The notes beneath the pieces are model-generated. The model did not search any database, was not told the DNA's origin, and saw nothing but the letters and a program-made list of their open reading frames with translations. This document shows, one piece after another, positions 7,428 through 14,218 of a DNA stretch of 14,233 nt. The DNA lies in contig DJPN01000032.1 of assembly GCA_002438565.1 (NCBI GenBank), positions 37,252-51,484 of the forward strand, given 5' to 3'. The translations under genes and the position numbers were made by a program. Source of the stretch: Alphaproteobacteria bacterium UBA6411. GTDB taxonomy: Bacteria; Pseudomonadota; Alphaproteobacteria; CAAGCB01; CAG-977. Each line of letters opens with the position of its first letter. The first letter of the stretch is position 1.

Positions 7428-8084
7428 ATGAAAGTAACCGCTTTTATCCCTATGAAATTAAACAACGAAAGAACGCCAGGAAAGAATACAAAATTATTTT
7501 CCGACGGAACGCCGTTGTGTCACTTTGTGCAAAAGACTCTGTTGCAGGTTCCAGAAGTTGATGAAATCGTTGTTTTCTGTAGCGATGACAGGATACAGGA
7601 TTACATCTTGCCGGGAATTAAATTTTTAAAACGTCCGAACACCTTGGATACAAAGCAAACGCTTTGCGGAGATATTATCAAGGCTTTTTTGGATATGTGT
7701 GATTCCGACATTTACGTTATGAGTCATGCAACATCTCCGTTTATCAAACCCGAACGTTTTTCCGCATGCATAAATGCCGTCAAATCCGGAGATTACGATT
7801 CCGCGTTTGCGTGCAAGAAACTGTCAAATTTTTTGTGGTTTGACGGAAAACCTTTAAACTTTGCTTTGGATAAAGCTCCCCGCACTCAAGATATGACGCC
7901 TGCTTTTTGTGAATTATCGACGCCGTATGTATTTACGCGCAGAGTTTTTGATAAATATCACGGCAGAACAGGGGAAAATCCCTATATGTGCGAATGTGAA
8001 GAAATTGAATGCATAGACGTTGACTATCCCGAAGATTTCTTATTGGCGGATACCGTTTACACACATCTTTTGAAGAAAGGATGA
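7428..8084 (+). CDS. CMP-sugar cytidylyltransferase (acylneuraminate type)
   Basis: This 218-residue enzyme belongs to the CTP-transferase family of NeuA, PseF and KdsB, which activates 2-keto-3-deoxy sugar acids with CTP in the cytoplasm. The N-terminal nucleotide loop reads FIPMKLNNERTPGKN (6-20), a variant of the usual I-P-A-R-x-G-S-K-R-x-P-G-K-N. Further marks are SHATSPFIKPE (99-109), TPYVFTRRVF (165-174) and CIDVDYPEDFLLAD (195-208), which matches the family's 'IDxPEDFxxA' metal-binding end. AAGGA lies nine bases before ATG 7428, one base after the OLD stop. With the aldolase and phosphatase following, it fits an activated nonulosonate or Kdo-like sugar. The exact sugar is not readable. 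Confidence 0.87.
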   Translation: MKVTAFIPMKLNNERTPGKNTKLFSDGTPLCHFVQKTLLQVPEVDEIVVFCSDDRIQDYILPGIKFLKRPNTLDTKQTLCGDIIKAFLDMCDSDIYVMSHATSPFIKPERFSACINAVKSGDYDSAFACKKLSNFLWFDGKPLNFALDKAPRTQDMTPAFCELSTPYVFTRRVFDKYHGRTGENPYMCECEEIECIDVDYPEDFLLADTVYTHLLKKG

Positions 8085-8090
8085 TTTAAC

Positions 8091-9095
8091 ATGGTTAAAT
8101 TGTTAGATTGCACTTTGCGCGACGGCGGGCATGTCGTCGGTTGTGATTTTGGGAAACAGAAGATTCGCAATATTGTAAAATCTCTTGAAAAATCGAATTG
8201 CGATATAATTGAATTGGGCTTTTTAATGGATAAAGAGTACACTTCCGACAAAAGCATTTTCAATTCCGTGTCACAAGCCAAACCTTTTATCGGAAAAAAC
8301 AGTTCTGCCGAATACTCTTTGCTGTTTCAACAAGATCAATTCAACGATGAAAATTTGGAGATGTGTGACGGTTCTATAAAGCATATCCGAATATCTTTTC
8401 ATACCTATGACAAAGTTGAAGGCTTGCTCAAAGCGGCGCGTGTTAAAAATAAAGGATATGACGTTCATATCAATCCGATCAATTTTGCAAATTATTCGGA
8501 TAATGATGTCTTGGCGATGATAGATGATGTAAACAAGATTCTGCCGCACACGTTCACAATCGTAGATACTTTCGGTTCTTTGGATTTAACGCGTTTCAAA
8601 AAATTATCTGATACGGTTTTAAAACTGCTTGATCCCACGATTGAAGTAGGTATCCATTTGCATGAAAATTTGGCTTCATCTTTCGTGTTGGCTCAGTATT
8701 TTTTAATGACTGCAGAAAGCAACAGGAAAATTTCCATAGACGCCAGTCTTGACGGTATGGGAAAAATTCCTGGAAATTTACCTATGGAATTGATTATGGA
8801 TTATGTAAACAAATACATGACCGGTGAATACAAAATTTCGGAGTTGTATGGATGTATCGACAAGGATATTAAGCCGATTAAAATAGAAAAACCTTGGGGA
8901 TATTCAGCATCGTTCGCAATGGCTGCGCAAAGAAGCGTTCACCGTTCTTATGCGGCGTTTGGCGTAGAAAACGGTTTAACTTTAAGCCAGTTGGATAATT
9001 TTTTCAGTTTGCTTGAAAAAAATCAAAATGAAAAATATTCAAAATGTTTGTACAATAAAAAGTTTGCAGAAGATTCGGTTAAACTTGTCAGATGA
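8091..9095 (+). CDS. HMGL-like (DRE-TIM) aldolase
   Basis: The 334-residue protein is a TIM-barrel metal-dependent aldolase related to 4-hydroxy-2-oxovalerate aldolase and HMG-CoA lyase. Visible are LDCTLRDGG (5-13, with R10 and D11 in the catalytic positions), VDTFGS (158-163), the metal-binding HLH pair H189/H191 in GIHLHENL, and the glycine-rich DGMGKIPGN (221-229). Members cleave or form C-C bonds using pyruvate or acetyl donors. It lies between a CMP-sugar synthetase and a HAD phosphatase and overlaps the latter by four bases, so it may make the sugar acid by joining pyruvate to an aldose; this is inference. The proposed step would replace a PEP-dependent NeuB-type synthase, none of which is present. 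GAAAGGA precedes ATG 8091. Confidence 0.88.
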   Translation: MVKLLDCTLRDGGHVVGCDFGKQKIRNIVKSLEKSNCDIIELGFLMDKEYTSDKSIFNSVSQAKPFIGKNSSAEYSLLFQQDQFNDENLEMCDGSIKHIRISFHTYDKVEGLLKAARVKNKGYDVHINPINFANYSDNDVLAMIDDVNKILPHTFTIVDTFGSLDLTRFKKLSDTVLKLLDPTIEVGIHLHENLASSFVLAQYFLMTAESNRKISIDASLDGMGKIPGNLPMELIMDYVNKYMTGEYKISELYGCIDKDIKPIKIEKPWGYSASFAMAAQRSVHRSYAAFGVENGLTLSQLDNFFSLLEKNQNEKYSKCLYNKKFAEDSVKLVR

Positions 9096-9718
9096 TTTAT
9101 ACGACTGTCATTTGGGATGTTGACGGAACTTTGCTTGATACGCATAAGGGCGTTATCAATGCCGTTAATACTGTTTTGCTTGGAAACGGTTTTACTTTTT
9201 TGGCAAAAAAGGAAGAATGCATACTTGTCGGCACCCCAAAAATTGCTGACTTTTTTAAGAAGCATTGCAAAGTTTCCGATGAACAGGCTTTAGCTCTTTC
9301 CCGACAATATCGTGAAGAATATAAATCACGGCATTTGTTTGAGGCGACGCCTTACGACGGCGTTTACGATGTGATGGAGTCTTTGCGCGCGCGGGGTGTG
9401 AAACAGGCTATTGCGACGAATAAACGGCAAGATTACGCGACGGAAATCTGCGAGCATTTCGGGTTTGATAAATATTGTTTTCCGATTGTCGGCGCGGATA
9501 ACGACAACAAATTGACCAAAGCGGACTTGATTAAACAATGCATGCAAACTCTGAATGTGGCGGATTTGTCGTCTGCCGTGATGATCGGCGACACGAACGG
9601 CGATAAAAACGCCGCTGAAACGGTCGGCGTCGGTTTTATCGGGGTTAATTACGGCTTTGGGTTTAGCGGCGTTGAAGGCTATGCCGATGCGCCTGAAAAA
9701 ATTAAGGAGATGATATGA
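9092..9718 (+). CDS. HAD-superfamily phosphatase (phosphoglycolate-phosphatase-like)
   Basis: The 208-residue protein has all HAD motifs: IWDVDGTLLDT (7-17, nucleophile D9, acid D11), ATNK (108-111) for motif II, a lysine in NKLTK (139-143) for motif III, and MIGDTNGDKNAAE (164-176, D167 and D171) for motif IV. The four-helix cap between motifs I and II is of normal size for the Gph group. It likely removes phosphate from a small sugar phosphate in the cytoplasm, perhaps the product of the aldolase before it, as NanP-, NeuC- or KdsC-like steps do in related pathways; that link is inferred from the ATGA overlap with the aldolase. It overlaps the next glycosyltransferase by four bases as well. 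Confidence 0.88.
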   Translation: MIYTTVIWDVDGTLLDTHKGVINAVNTVLLGNGFTFLAKKEECILVGTPKIADFFKKHCKVSDEQALALSRQYREEYKSRHLFEATPYDGVYDVMESLRARGVKQAIATNKRQDYATEICEHFGFDKYCFPIVGADNDNKLTKADLIKQCMQTLNVADLSSAVMIGDTNGDKNAAETVGVGFIGVNYGFGFSGVEGYADAPEKIKEMI

Positions 9719-10743
9719 GTATGAAAAATCCTATTTGCACGGTTCTGCTGATTACGTACAATCATGCGCCGTATGTCGCGCAATGCATTGACAGCGTGCT
9801 GTCGCAAAAAACGAAATATCCGTTTATCATTAAAATTTTCGACGACGCGTCGACGGACGGTTCTTCGGACATTATCCGTGCGTATGCCGCAAAATATCCC
9901 GATAAAATCGAAGCGCACATTGCGCCGAACAACCAAGGGGCGCAGACCAATATTTGGAACGCGTGGAATTCTGTAAATACGAAGTACGCCAGTTTAATGG
10001 AAACGGATGACTATTGGTGCGATGACGAGAAATTGGAACTTCAAATTTCCGCTTTGGAAGAACATCCGGAATGTTCTTTTTGCGGAGCGCAAACAGAAAT
10101 CAAACAAGAATGTGCTGACATTGAAGTCGATAAACAATTTGAAGTGCGCGACTATTTTTTCAAAAATAAAAACATTTTGTCGTACGATGACATTAAGCCG
10201 ATTTCAAATTCTTTTAGCCCTCATACGAATGCGTGCTGCATCAATATGAAATTTATAGATTTTGAAAAGATAAAACACAGAGAATCAATTTGTCATTGTT
10301 TGGGATTGTTTTTCTATCTTTTATCAAAAGGGTCAATGTATTATTTGTACAGAACCGTGGGCGTGTACAGGCGCACGGGTAAAGGCATCTATACGTCAAA
10401 GAACCAGTATGAACGGATTCAATTCGCGTTTACGGCGCTGCTGAATGTTAATGAAGATACCAATTTTGCATTGGCGGAAAAAATATTTACTTTTATGAAC
10501 ACTTTGCTTTCTTGGCGATTAAGTGTGGTTCATCGTCAAAATGCGTTGCAAAATTCTTCTTCATTGAATTACATTCGCAAAAAGCGCGTTTACTTTTTCG
10601 GTTTTCTGGAAGTTTTTAAAACTGTTGAAAAATACGGCAAAAAAAGATTTTACATATGCGGTCTTCCGTTTGCAAAAATCAAATCGCATGGAAGATTTTC
10701 GTGGCTTTATCTGTTCGGAATTCCGTTCGTAAAGATAAAATGA
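9715..10743 (+). CDS. family 2 glycosyltransferase
   Basis: The 342-residue protein has a GT-A (GT2) fold: ICTVLLITYNHAPY (7-20), the nucleotide-binding FDDASTDGS (42-50), and a DXD-type METDDYW (95-101). It transfers a sugar from an activated donor to a growing glycan, at the inner side of the membrane. The last ~50 residues are basic and carry two similar motifs, GLPFAKIK and GIPFVKIK, as often seen at the C-terminus of such enzymes; they may help membrane binding. AAGGAG (9704-9709) is five bases before ATG 9715. This is the last gene of the operon, and its enzyme is paralogous to the one at 12179-13201. Donor and acceptor cannot be read. Confidence 0.88.
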   Translation: MSMKNPICTVLLITYNHAPYVAQCIDSVLSQKTKYPFIIKIFDDASTDGSSDIIRAYAAKYPDKIEAHIAPNNQGAQTNIWNAWNSVNTKYASLMETDDYWCDDEKLELQISALEEHPECSFCGAQTEIKQECADIEVDKQFEVRDYFFKNKNILSYDDIKPISNSFSPHTNACCINMKFIDFEKIKHRESICHCLGLFFYLLSKGSMYYLYRTVGVYRRTGKGIYTSKNQYERIQFAFTALLNVNEDTNFALAEKIFTFMNTLLSWRLSVVHRQNALQNSSSLNYIRKKRVYFFGFLEVFKTVEKYGKKRFYICGLPFAKIKSHGRFSWLYLFGIPFVKIK

Positions 10744-10751
10744 TTTTTTTA

Positions 10752-10774
10752 GGCGGGGAAATCGATTCCCCGCC
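10752..10774. terminator. strong hairpin between converging genes
   Basis: GGCGGGGAA (10752-10760) pairs perfectly with TTCCCCGCC (10766-10774) around a 5-base loop, in the 39 bases between two converging stops. It lacks a U-tract on either strand (the T run lies before it on the plus strand), so it is terminator-like rather than a textbook intrinsic terminator. Confidence 0.5.
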
Positions 10775-10782
10775 CGATTGCC

Positions 10783-11118
10783 TTATTGCCGATACGGCAA
10801 AGCGGCGCGAATGTCGTCTTTCGCGCTTTTCCATTCGGATACGGCTGTCAGCAAGGATTGAATGTCCGTTGCCGTTTCAAGCTTTTCCAACAGCATTTTG
10901 TCCGTTTGCGTCTCAAAACGCGCCTGTCGTTTTTCCTTGATTTCCGCGTTGTATTCTTCGGCGGACACGTCGTCTGCAAAGCGGTATTCCCCGTTAAAAA
11001 GAACAACCTGCCGCGTGGTTTCTTCGATTTTATCGAATTGGATTTCTTTAACGCTTTCCAATTCGGCCGCGGTTTGCGCCGTCAGCGCGATTTTTGTCCC
11101 TTGATATCCTAAAAACAT
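10783..11118 (-). CDS. phage tail-associated small protein
   Basis: The 111-residue product starts MFLGYQGTKIALTAQ and has a helix-rich, acidic and basic second half (KEKRQARFETQTDKML). I do not recognise a defined family. It follows a tail-fibre gene by 12 bases with a good ribosome binding site (AAAGGAGTGG before the start), so it is probably its partner: a tail-fibre assembly chaperone or a structural accessory protein. It is not secreted and has no membrane segment. Its end (10783) faces the glycosyltransferase operon, and a small stem, TTGCCG-ATA-CGGCAA (10786-10800), falls within its last codons. That its role is in a phage tail is inferred from the neighbour only. Confidence 0.55.
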   Translation of the reverse strand: MFLGYQGTKIALTAQTAAELESVKEIQFDKIEETTRQVVLFNGEYRFADDVSAEEYNAEIKEKRQARFETQTDKMLLEKLETATDIQSLLTAVSEWKSAKDDIRAALPYRQ

Positions 11119-11130
11119 GATTCCACTCCT

Positions 11131-11979
11131 TTAAATGATGCCGTTTAAGCGATACAGGCGAAAGTACGTCGTTTGTCCGTTTGCAGAATATTTGACTTTA
11201 AACTTTTCCCCTTTGACAACGGGAATTGAAACAAACAGGTTTACGTTTATCGTTGTTGACCAATCCAGATCCCAAACATCGTCGTTTTCCTTTGACACGC
11301 TGATGTTCTGATGCGCGGCTGTCGCCATTTTCGCGACTTTAACAATGCCCGTTTCCTGCGCCGTGTATATGGTGTCGCTTGCGCCGAGCGTCAGCGTCGC
11401 GTAATGCGCGGACGGAGTGCAAAGGTTTGATATTTGCCGCTTTCCCGCCGATGTCAGATTGCTTAAATCCGTGTCCGCTTTCGACGTCAAAACTGTTTGC
11501 GCCTCGGCCGCTTTTTTTGTTGCCGTGTCCGCGCCGCTTTTCGCAGCGTTCGCCGCCGCGGTGCAGTCCGACACCGCCTGTCTGATGCTCGGAATTAAAC
11601 TTGCCGCATCCGTGTCGTCGAATATGTCCGCCGTTACCGCGCGCTCGGCTTTTTCTTCCAACTGCTGTACCTGCATCGTCAGTTTGTCAAAACACCGTTC
11701 CAGCGTTTCCGCGTGCAAGATTTCGTTGTCGCGATAGTCTGTTTCCTGTGTCAGCGGCACTTCGCGCACAATCGCGATTTCCGCCCCGTTTTCCGGCGCG
11801 TCCGCGAATATCAGATTGCCGCTTTTTATTGTCCAATCCGCCCGTTCCGTTTGAATGCCGTTTTTCTTTTGTCTGACTTTGATATGCTCCCGTTCCAAAA
11901 AAGAAAACGGGATTGCAAACTCTTTCGCAACCCCGTTCCCGACATAAATAACTTTGTTTCGTTGACTGCTTACCGTCAT
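11131..11979 (-). CDS. phage tail fibre/tail spike protein
   Basis: The 282-residue protein begins MTVSSQRNKVIYVGNG, then PFSFLEREHIKVR, DWTIKSGNLIFADAPENG and IAIVREVPLTQETDY. This is the beta-rich N-terminal head-binding domain of T7-type and related phage tail fibres (residues ~1-85). It is followed by ETLERCFDKLTMQVQQLEEK and an alanine-rich helical, coiled-coil-like stretch (~95-190), and a short beta C-terminal domain (~200-282) that would contact a receptor. The frame is open further upstream, but ATG 11979 is the true start: it has AAAGGA just before it and the family homology begins there. At 282 residues it is short for a fibre, which suggests a compact receptor-binding tip or loss of C-terminal sequence. 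No terminase, capsid or portal gene lies in the window, so it is a stray phage cassette. Confidence 0.78.
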   Translation of the reverse strand: MTVSSQRNKVIYVGNGVAKEFAIPFSFLEREHIKVRQKKNGIQTERADWTIKSGNLIFADAPENGAEIAIVREVPLTQETDYRDNEILHAETLERCFDKLTMQVQQLEEKAERAVTADIFDDTDAASLIPSIRQAVSDCTAAANAAKSGADTATKKAAEAQTVLTSKADTDLSNLTSAGKRQISNLCTPSAHYATLTLGASDTIYTAQETGIVKVAKMATAAHQNISVSKENDDVWDLDWSTTINVNLFVSIPVVKGEKFKVKYSANGQTTYFRLYRLNGII

Positions 11980-11995
11980 TTTTTTTCCTTTCAAT

Positions 11996-12019
11996 AAAAA
12001 AAGGCAGGATAGACCTGCC
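11996..12019 (-). terminator. intrinsic terminator in the leader of the tail gene
   Basis: On the minus strand GGCAGG pairs with CCTGCC around a TCTAT loop and is followed directly by seven T. It stands only 16 bases before the tail fibre start codon. It either ended a lost upstream gene or acts as an attenuator for the two tail genes. Confidence 0.75.
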
Positions 12020-12045
12020 AAAGCTCTGTCAACGCATTTTTCCGA

Positions 12046-12054
12046 ATTATAACA
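12046..12054 (-). promoter_or_regulatory. extended -10 promoter for the tail genes
   Basis: Minus strand reads TGTTATAAT, a perfect TGnTATAAT extended -10. No -35 box is found 15-18 bases upstream, but an A-rich stretch (revealed as TTTTTTT at 12069-12075 on the plus strand) lies there. The expected transcript start, near 12039, leaves a ~60-base leader that contains the terminator. A weaker alternative is TTGACA with TATCCT (15-base spacer) inside the hairpin. Confidence 0.4.
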
Positions 12055-12124
12055 TAATGTCATATATATTTTTTTAGTCAACAGAAAATGTTCAGAGGCA
12101 CCGGAAAGGAAAGCGATACACTTA

Positions 12125-12152
12125 TTGACTCTTGGTTTAGCCGTGTTAAAAT
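12125..12152 (+). promoter_or_regulatory. sigma-70-like promoter for the second glycosyltransferase
   Basis: TTGACT (12125-12130) and TAAAAT (12147-12152) with a 16-base spacer, each one base from consensus, lie 26 bases before the ATG at 12179. This lets the gene be transcribed independently of the main operon. Confidence 0.5.
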
Positions 12153-12178
12153 CAAAAGAATTATGAAGTTGAAAAAGC

Positions 12179-13201
12179 ATGTCTCAAGCTTGTGATAATC
12201 CTCTGGTTTCCATAGTCTGCATTGCCTACAACCATGCGCGTTTTATTCGCGACGCGTTGGACGGTTTTGTGATGCAAAAAACAAATTTTCCGTTTGAAAT
12301 TTTGGTGCATGACGATGCTTCGACGGATGGAACGGCGGATATCATAAGAGAATATGAAGCAAAATACCCCGACCTGTTTCGCTGCGTTTATCAAACGGAA
12401 AATCAATGGGGTAAAAAAGATCCTTGCAAAAATTTTCTTTTTCCCATGGTGCGCGGAAAATATGTTGCTTTGAACGAAGGGGACGATTATTGGACGGATG
12501 AAAACAAACTGCAAAAACAAGTCGATTTTCTGGAAACACACCCCGATTTTTCTGTTTGTTTCCATTCCGTGACTGTGCATTGGGACGACAATTCCAAACC
12601 TGACGACATATTTCCGCCTGCAATAATGCGCTTCGATAAAACCGTTCTGACTTTGGACGATTTGCTGAAGCACAATTTCATTCAAACCAATACCGTGATG
12701 TATCGTTGGCGGTTTCATACGGATTCCTTTGATTTGATACCGGACGGGATTTTGCCCGGAGATTGGTATTTACATTTGCTGCATGCGCAGGTCGGAAAAG
12801 TCGGATTTCTGCCAGATGTAATGAGCGTCTATCGCCGCAATCAAGGCGGCATTTGGACGGAAGCGGAACAGACAGCGCGTTGGTTTGTTCGGTGCGGAAT
12901 ACCGTGCGTTCGTTTTTGGCAAAATATCCAAAAACAGTTCGGCATCGACTGTTCAGCCCAAATAAAAGAGACGGCTTTGCTGACCGGATTGTGCTTGTCA
13001 AATGAGGGGAAGACCGGCGCTTTGTCGGAATTGCGGGCGATATGTCCGAATTTTCCGGAAAAACCGCGCTTTATCCGTTTGAAAATGTTTTTATACACGA
13101 TTGAAAAACCGTTTGCATTTAAGAAATTGCGTAAAAAAATCAACAAACGGAAAAAGTTTCTAAAAAGAATTATCCTTTTTTGCAAACAAGATAAAAAGTA
13201 A
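12179..13201 (+). CDS. family 2 glycosyltransferase
   Basis: This 340-residue GT-A enzyme has LVSIVCIAYNHARF (9-22), VHDDASTDGT (43-52) and the DXD-type NEGDDYW (99-105). It aligns along the first ~130 residues with the glycosyltransferase at 9715-10743, including the shared DDASTDGx...DDYW spacing, so the two are paralogues, perhaps acting on related donors or sugars. The C-terminus is very basic (KKLRKKINKRKKFLKR), which would suit peripheral membrane attachment. The gene is divergent from the phage tail genes and has its own promoter. The ribosome binding site is weak: only A/G-rich sequence precedes the ATG. Substrates are unknown. Confidence 0.85.
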   Translation: MSQACDNPLVSIVCIAYNHARFIRDALDGFVMQKTNFPFEILVHDDASTDGTADIIREYEAKYPDLFRCVYQTENQWGKKDPCKNFLFPMVRGKYVALNEGDDYWTDENKLQKQVDFLETHPDFSVCFHSVTVHWDDNSKPDDIFPPAIMRFDKTVLTLDDLLKHNFIQTNTVMYRWRFHTDSFDLIPDGILPGDWYLHLLHAQVGKVGFLPDVMSVYRRNQGGIWTEAEQTARWFVRCGIPCVRFWQNIQKQFGIDCSAQIKETALLTGLCLSNEGKTGALSELRAICPNFPEKPRFIRLKMFLYTIEKPFAFKKLRKKINKRKKFLKRIILFCKQDKK

Positions 13202-13214
13202 TATATTCTGCTTA

Positions 13215-13480
13215 TTATTTCTTCTTTTTCAAAAATGCATACACCGTTTCGACGCCGAGATTTATTGTGCGGGCGATTTTGGTCACACCGAGGCCTTGAG
13301 AATACAGTGAGAGAATCTGTTTTTCCTTACCGTCCCAAACGCGCTGGCGATTGACGCTTCCGCAAGGCCTGCCGAGAGTTTTGCCGTTCATTTTGCGATG
13401 TTGCAAGGCTTTTTTGGGGGCGTTTGCTGATCATTTCCTGTTCCAGTTTGGTTTGGCAAGCAGCCTGAAAGAGAACGCCG
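13215..13480 (-). pseudogene. serine recombinase (resolvase/invertase) C-terminal relic
   Basis: The last 63 codons read as the C-terminal helix-turn-helix of a Tn3-type resolvase or Hin-type invertase: MNGKTLGRPCGSVNRQRVWD, KEKQILSLYSQGLGVTKIAR, then LGVETVYAFLKKKK. Upstream, in another frame (to about 13480), KLEQEMISKRPQK matches the end of the catalytic domain (the usual 'FExExISxRTxxxL'). The two frames join if one base is dropped from the A-run/C-run at 13410-13420, so a single frameshift broke the gene. The N-terminal catalytic domain with the active serine is missing. It is a dead relic of a site-specific recombinase. Confidence 0.75.
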
Positions 13481-13529
13481 GAATCTTGTGTAGCGCTCCC
13501 CAATAGTCCAGATGAAAAGGCGAGAGGCT

Positions 13530-13644
13530 TAGCATCCGCTTCGAGCTGATTTGGAGGTTTGTATCCCAAAGCCGAATGCCGGTAATTGTTGTTGTAAAAA
13601 TCGATGGATAATTTTTGTTTGTTCGTCAGTTTTTGTGCGCCCAT
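13530..13644 (-). pseudogene. IS3-type transposase C-terminal relic
   Basis: FYNNNYRHSALGYKPPNQLE (residues 16-35 of this frame) matches the conserved end of the rve integrase domain of IS3-family transposases (the 'YNxxRxHSALGYxxPxxF' block). The DDE catalytic core that should precede it is missing; the sequence upstream on this strand (13645 onward) is unrelated. In the same frame the relic runs straight into the serine recombinase fragment, so the two were fused by deletion or rearrangement. The exact joint, near 13530, is a guess. Confidence 0.7.
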
Positions 13645-13684
13645 TTCTTGACCCTCATATAGAGGTGATTAGGTGTCCCGACTG

Positions 13685-14141
13685 GATTCGGTTGACGGGC
13701 AAAAGTTTTTAGAAATTGAAAGATTTGATCGAAAATTCGTGAACGACCGGATCGAACGCGTCCATTAAGAGAATTTCTGTTAGGGGATCGGGTGTTTGAG
13801 CCGCAGAAAATATCAAGCGGACGGCGAGCCGAAACTTTCGCAAGTGTATAATGCCGTAAAGAGTATTCGGCTCGAAAAGCGTTTGGTGTTTATCCCAAAA
13901 AAACGGGCGATGACGATAAATGGCAAAGAAACTTATGCTTCACTTTGTAGGAAGGATTGGAAAGTTTTTTTTGCACAACTGAATTTGAACGAGACAAGCA
14001 TAACGAAGAAATGCAAAAGACTTTTTCATTATCATTGGATGGTCAAAGTTTGTTTATAAGAACTATTTAACGACTTTGGATGTTTATGAAAAGATATTGA
14101 AGAACGTCGAAAACAGATGCCGGACGCTGTTTTGTTTTTAA
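13685..14141 (+). pseudogene. hipA: hipA-like kinase pseudogene (internally deleted, stops at Gln codons)
   Basis: One frame from 13685 reads FLEIERFDRKFVNDRIERVH, then a TAA (13766-13768), ENFC, a TAG (13781-13783), GIGCLSRRKYQADGEP. HipA kinases have at this place 'VERFDR...R.HQEDFCQALG...KYQADGGP', so both stops sit exactly where glutamines belong (CAA to TAA, CAG to TAG). The frame then jumps to C-terminal HipA sequence (KKRAMTINGKET, RKDWKVFFAQLNLNETSI), so the kinase catalytic core (around the 'NxxIGNxDAHxKNF' block) is deleted. The N-terminal ~200 residues are missing too. The frame ends at 14059, but the +1 frame continues NYLTTLDVYEKILKNVENRC to 14141, which looks like the normal end. 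It is a dead remnant of a toxin-antitoxin-type kinase, without a hipB antitoxin in the window. Confidence 0.7.
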
Positions 14142-14162
14142 CAAAAATCGATTGCTCTGACA

Positions 14163-14183
14163 GATTATCCCGCACTCTCCGCC
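14163..14183 (+). other. tRNA-Ser 3'-end-like fragment, possible att site
   Basis: ATCCCGCACTCTCCGCC resembles the last bases of a tRNA-Ser: T-stem half CCCGC, acceptor strand ACTCTCC, discriminator G, then CC. It is followed a few bases later by a terminator, as tRNA genes often are. The 5' half of a tRNA is not present, as expected if only an att site duplicate of the 3' end remains. With the integrase relic at the other end of the window it suggests an island boundary. The likeness is partial. Confidence 0.3.
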
Positions 14184-14188
14184 GCTTG

Positions 14189-14218
14189 AAAAAAGCACCC
14201 GAAAGGGGTGCTTTTTTT
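14189..14218 (+). terminator. strong intrinsic terminator
   Basis: AAAAAAGCACCC (14189-14200) pairs with GGGTGCTTTTTT (14206-14217) around the loop GAAAG, with a T-run of seven from 14212. It can work in both directions because both arms end in A/T runs. On the plus strand it ends whatever gene originally ran into the tRNA-like fragment. Confidence 0.9.

Noticed and set aside
10786..11112. Plus-strand frame of 108 residues opposite the small tail protein
   Set aside because: It is the reverse of a gene with a good ribosome binding site and tail-gene neighbour; the plus frame has none of these.
110..13681. Identical 11-base string AGGTGTCCCGA at 110-120 and 13671-13681
   Set aside because: In 14 kb about twenty repeated 11-mers are expected by chance, so this alone is no evidence of terminal repeats or a target duplication.
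13685..14059. Alternative genetic code with TAA and TAG read as glutamine
   Set aside because: TAA is the plain stop of several intact genes here (for example 1857-1859 and 7424-7426). The hipA relic is also deleted and frameshifted, so nonsense decay explains the two stops.
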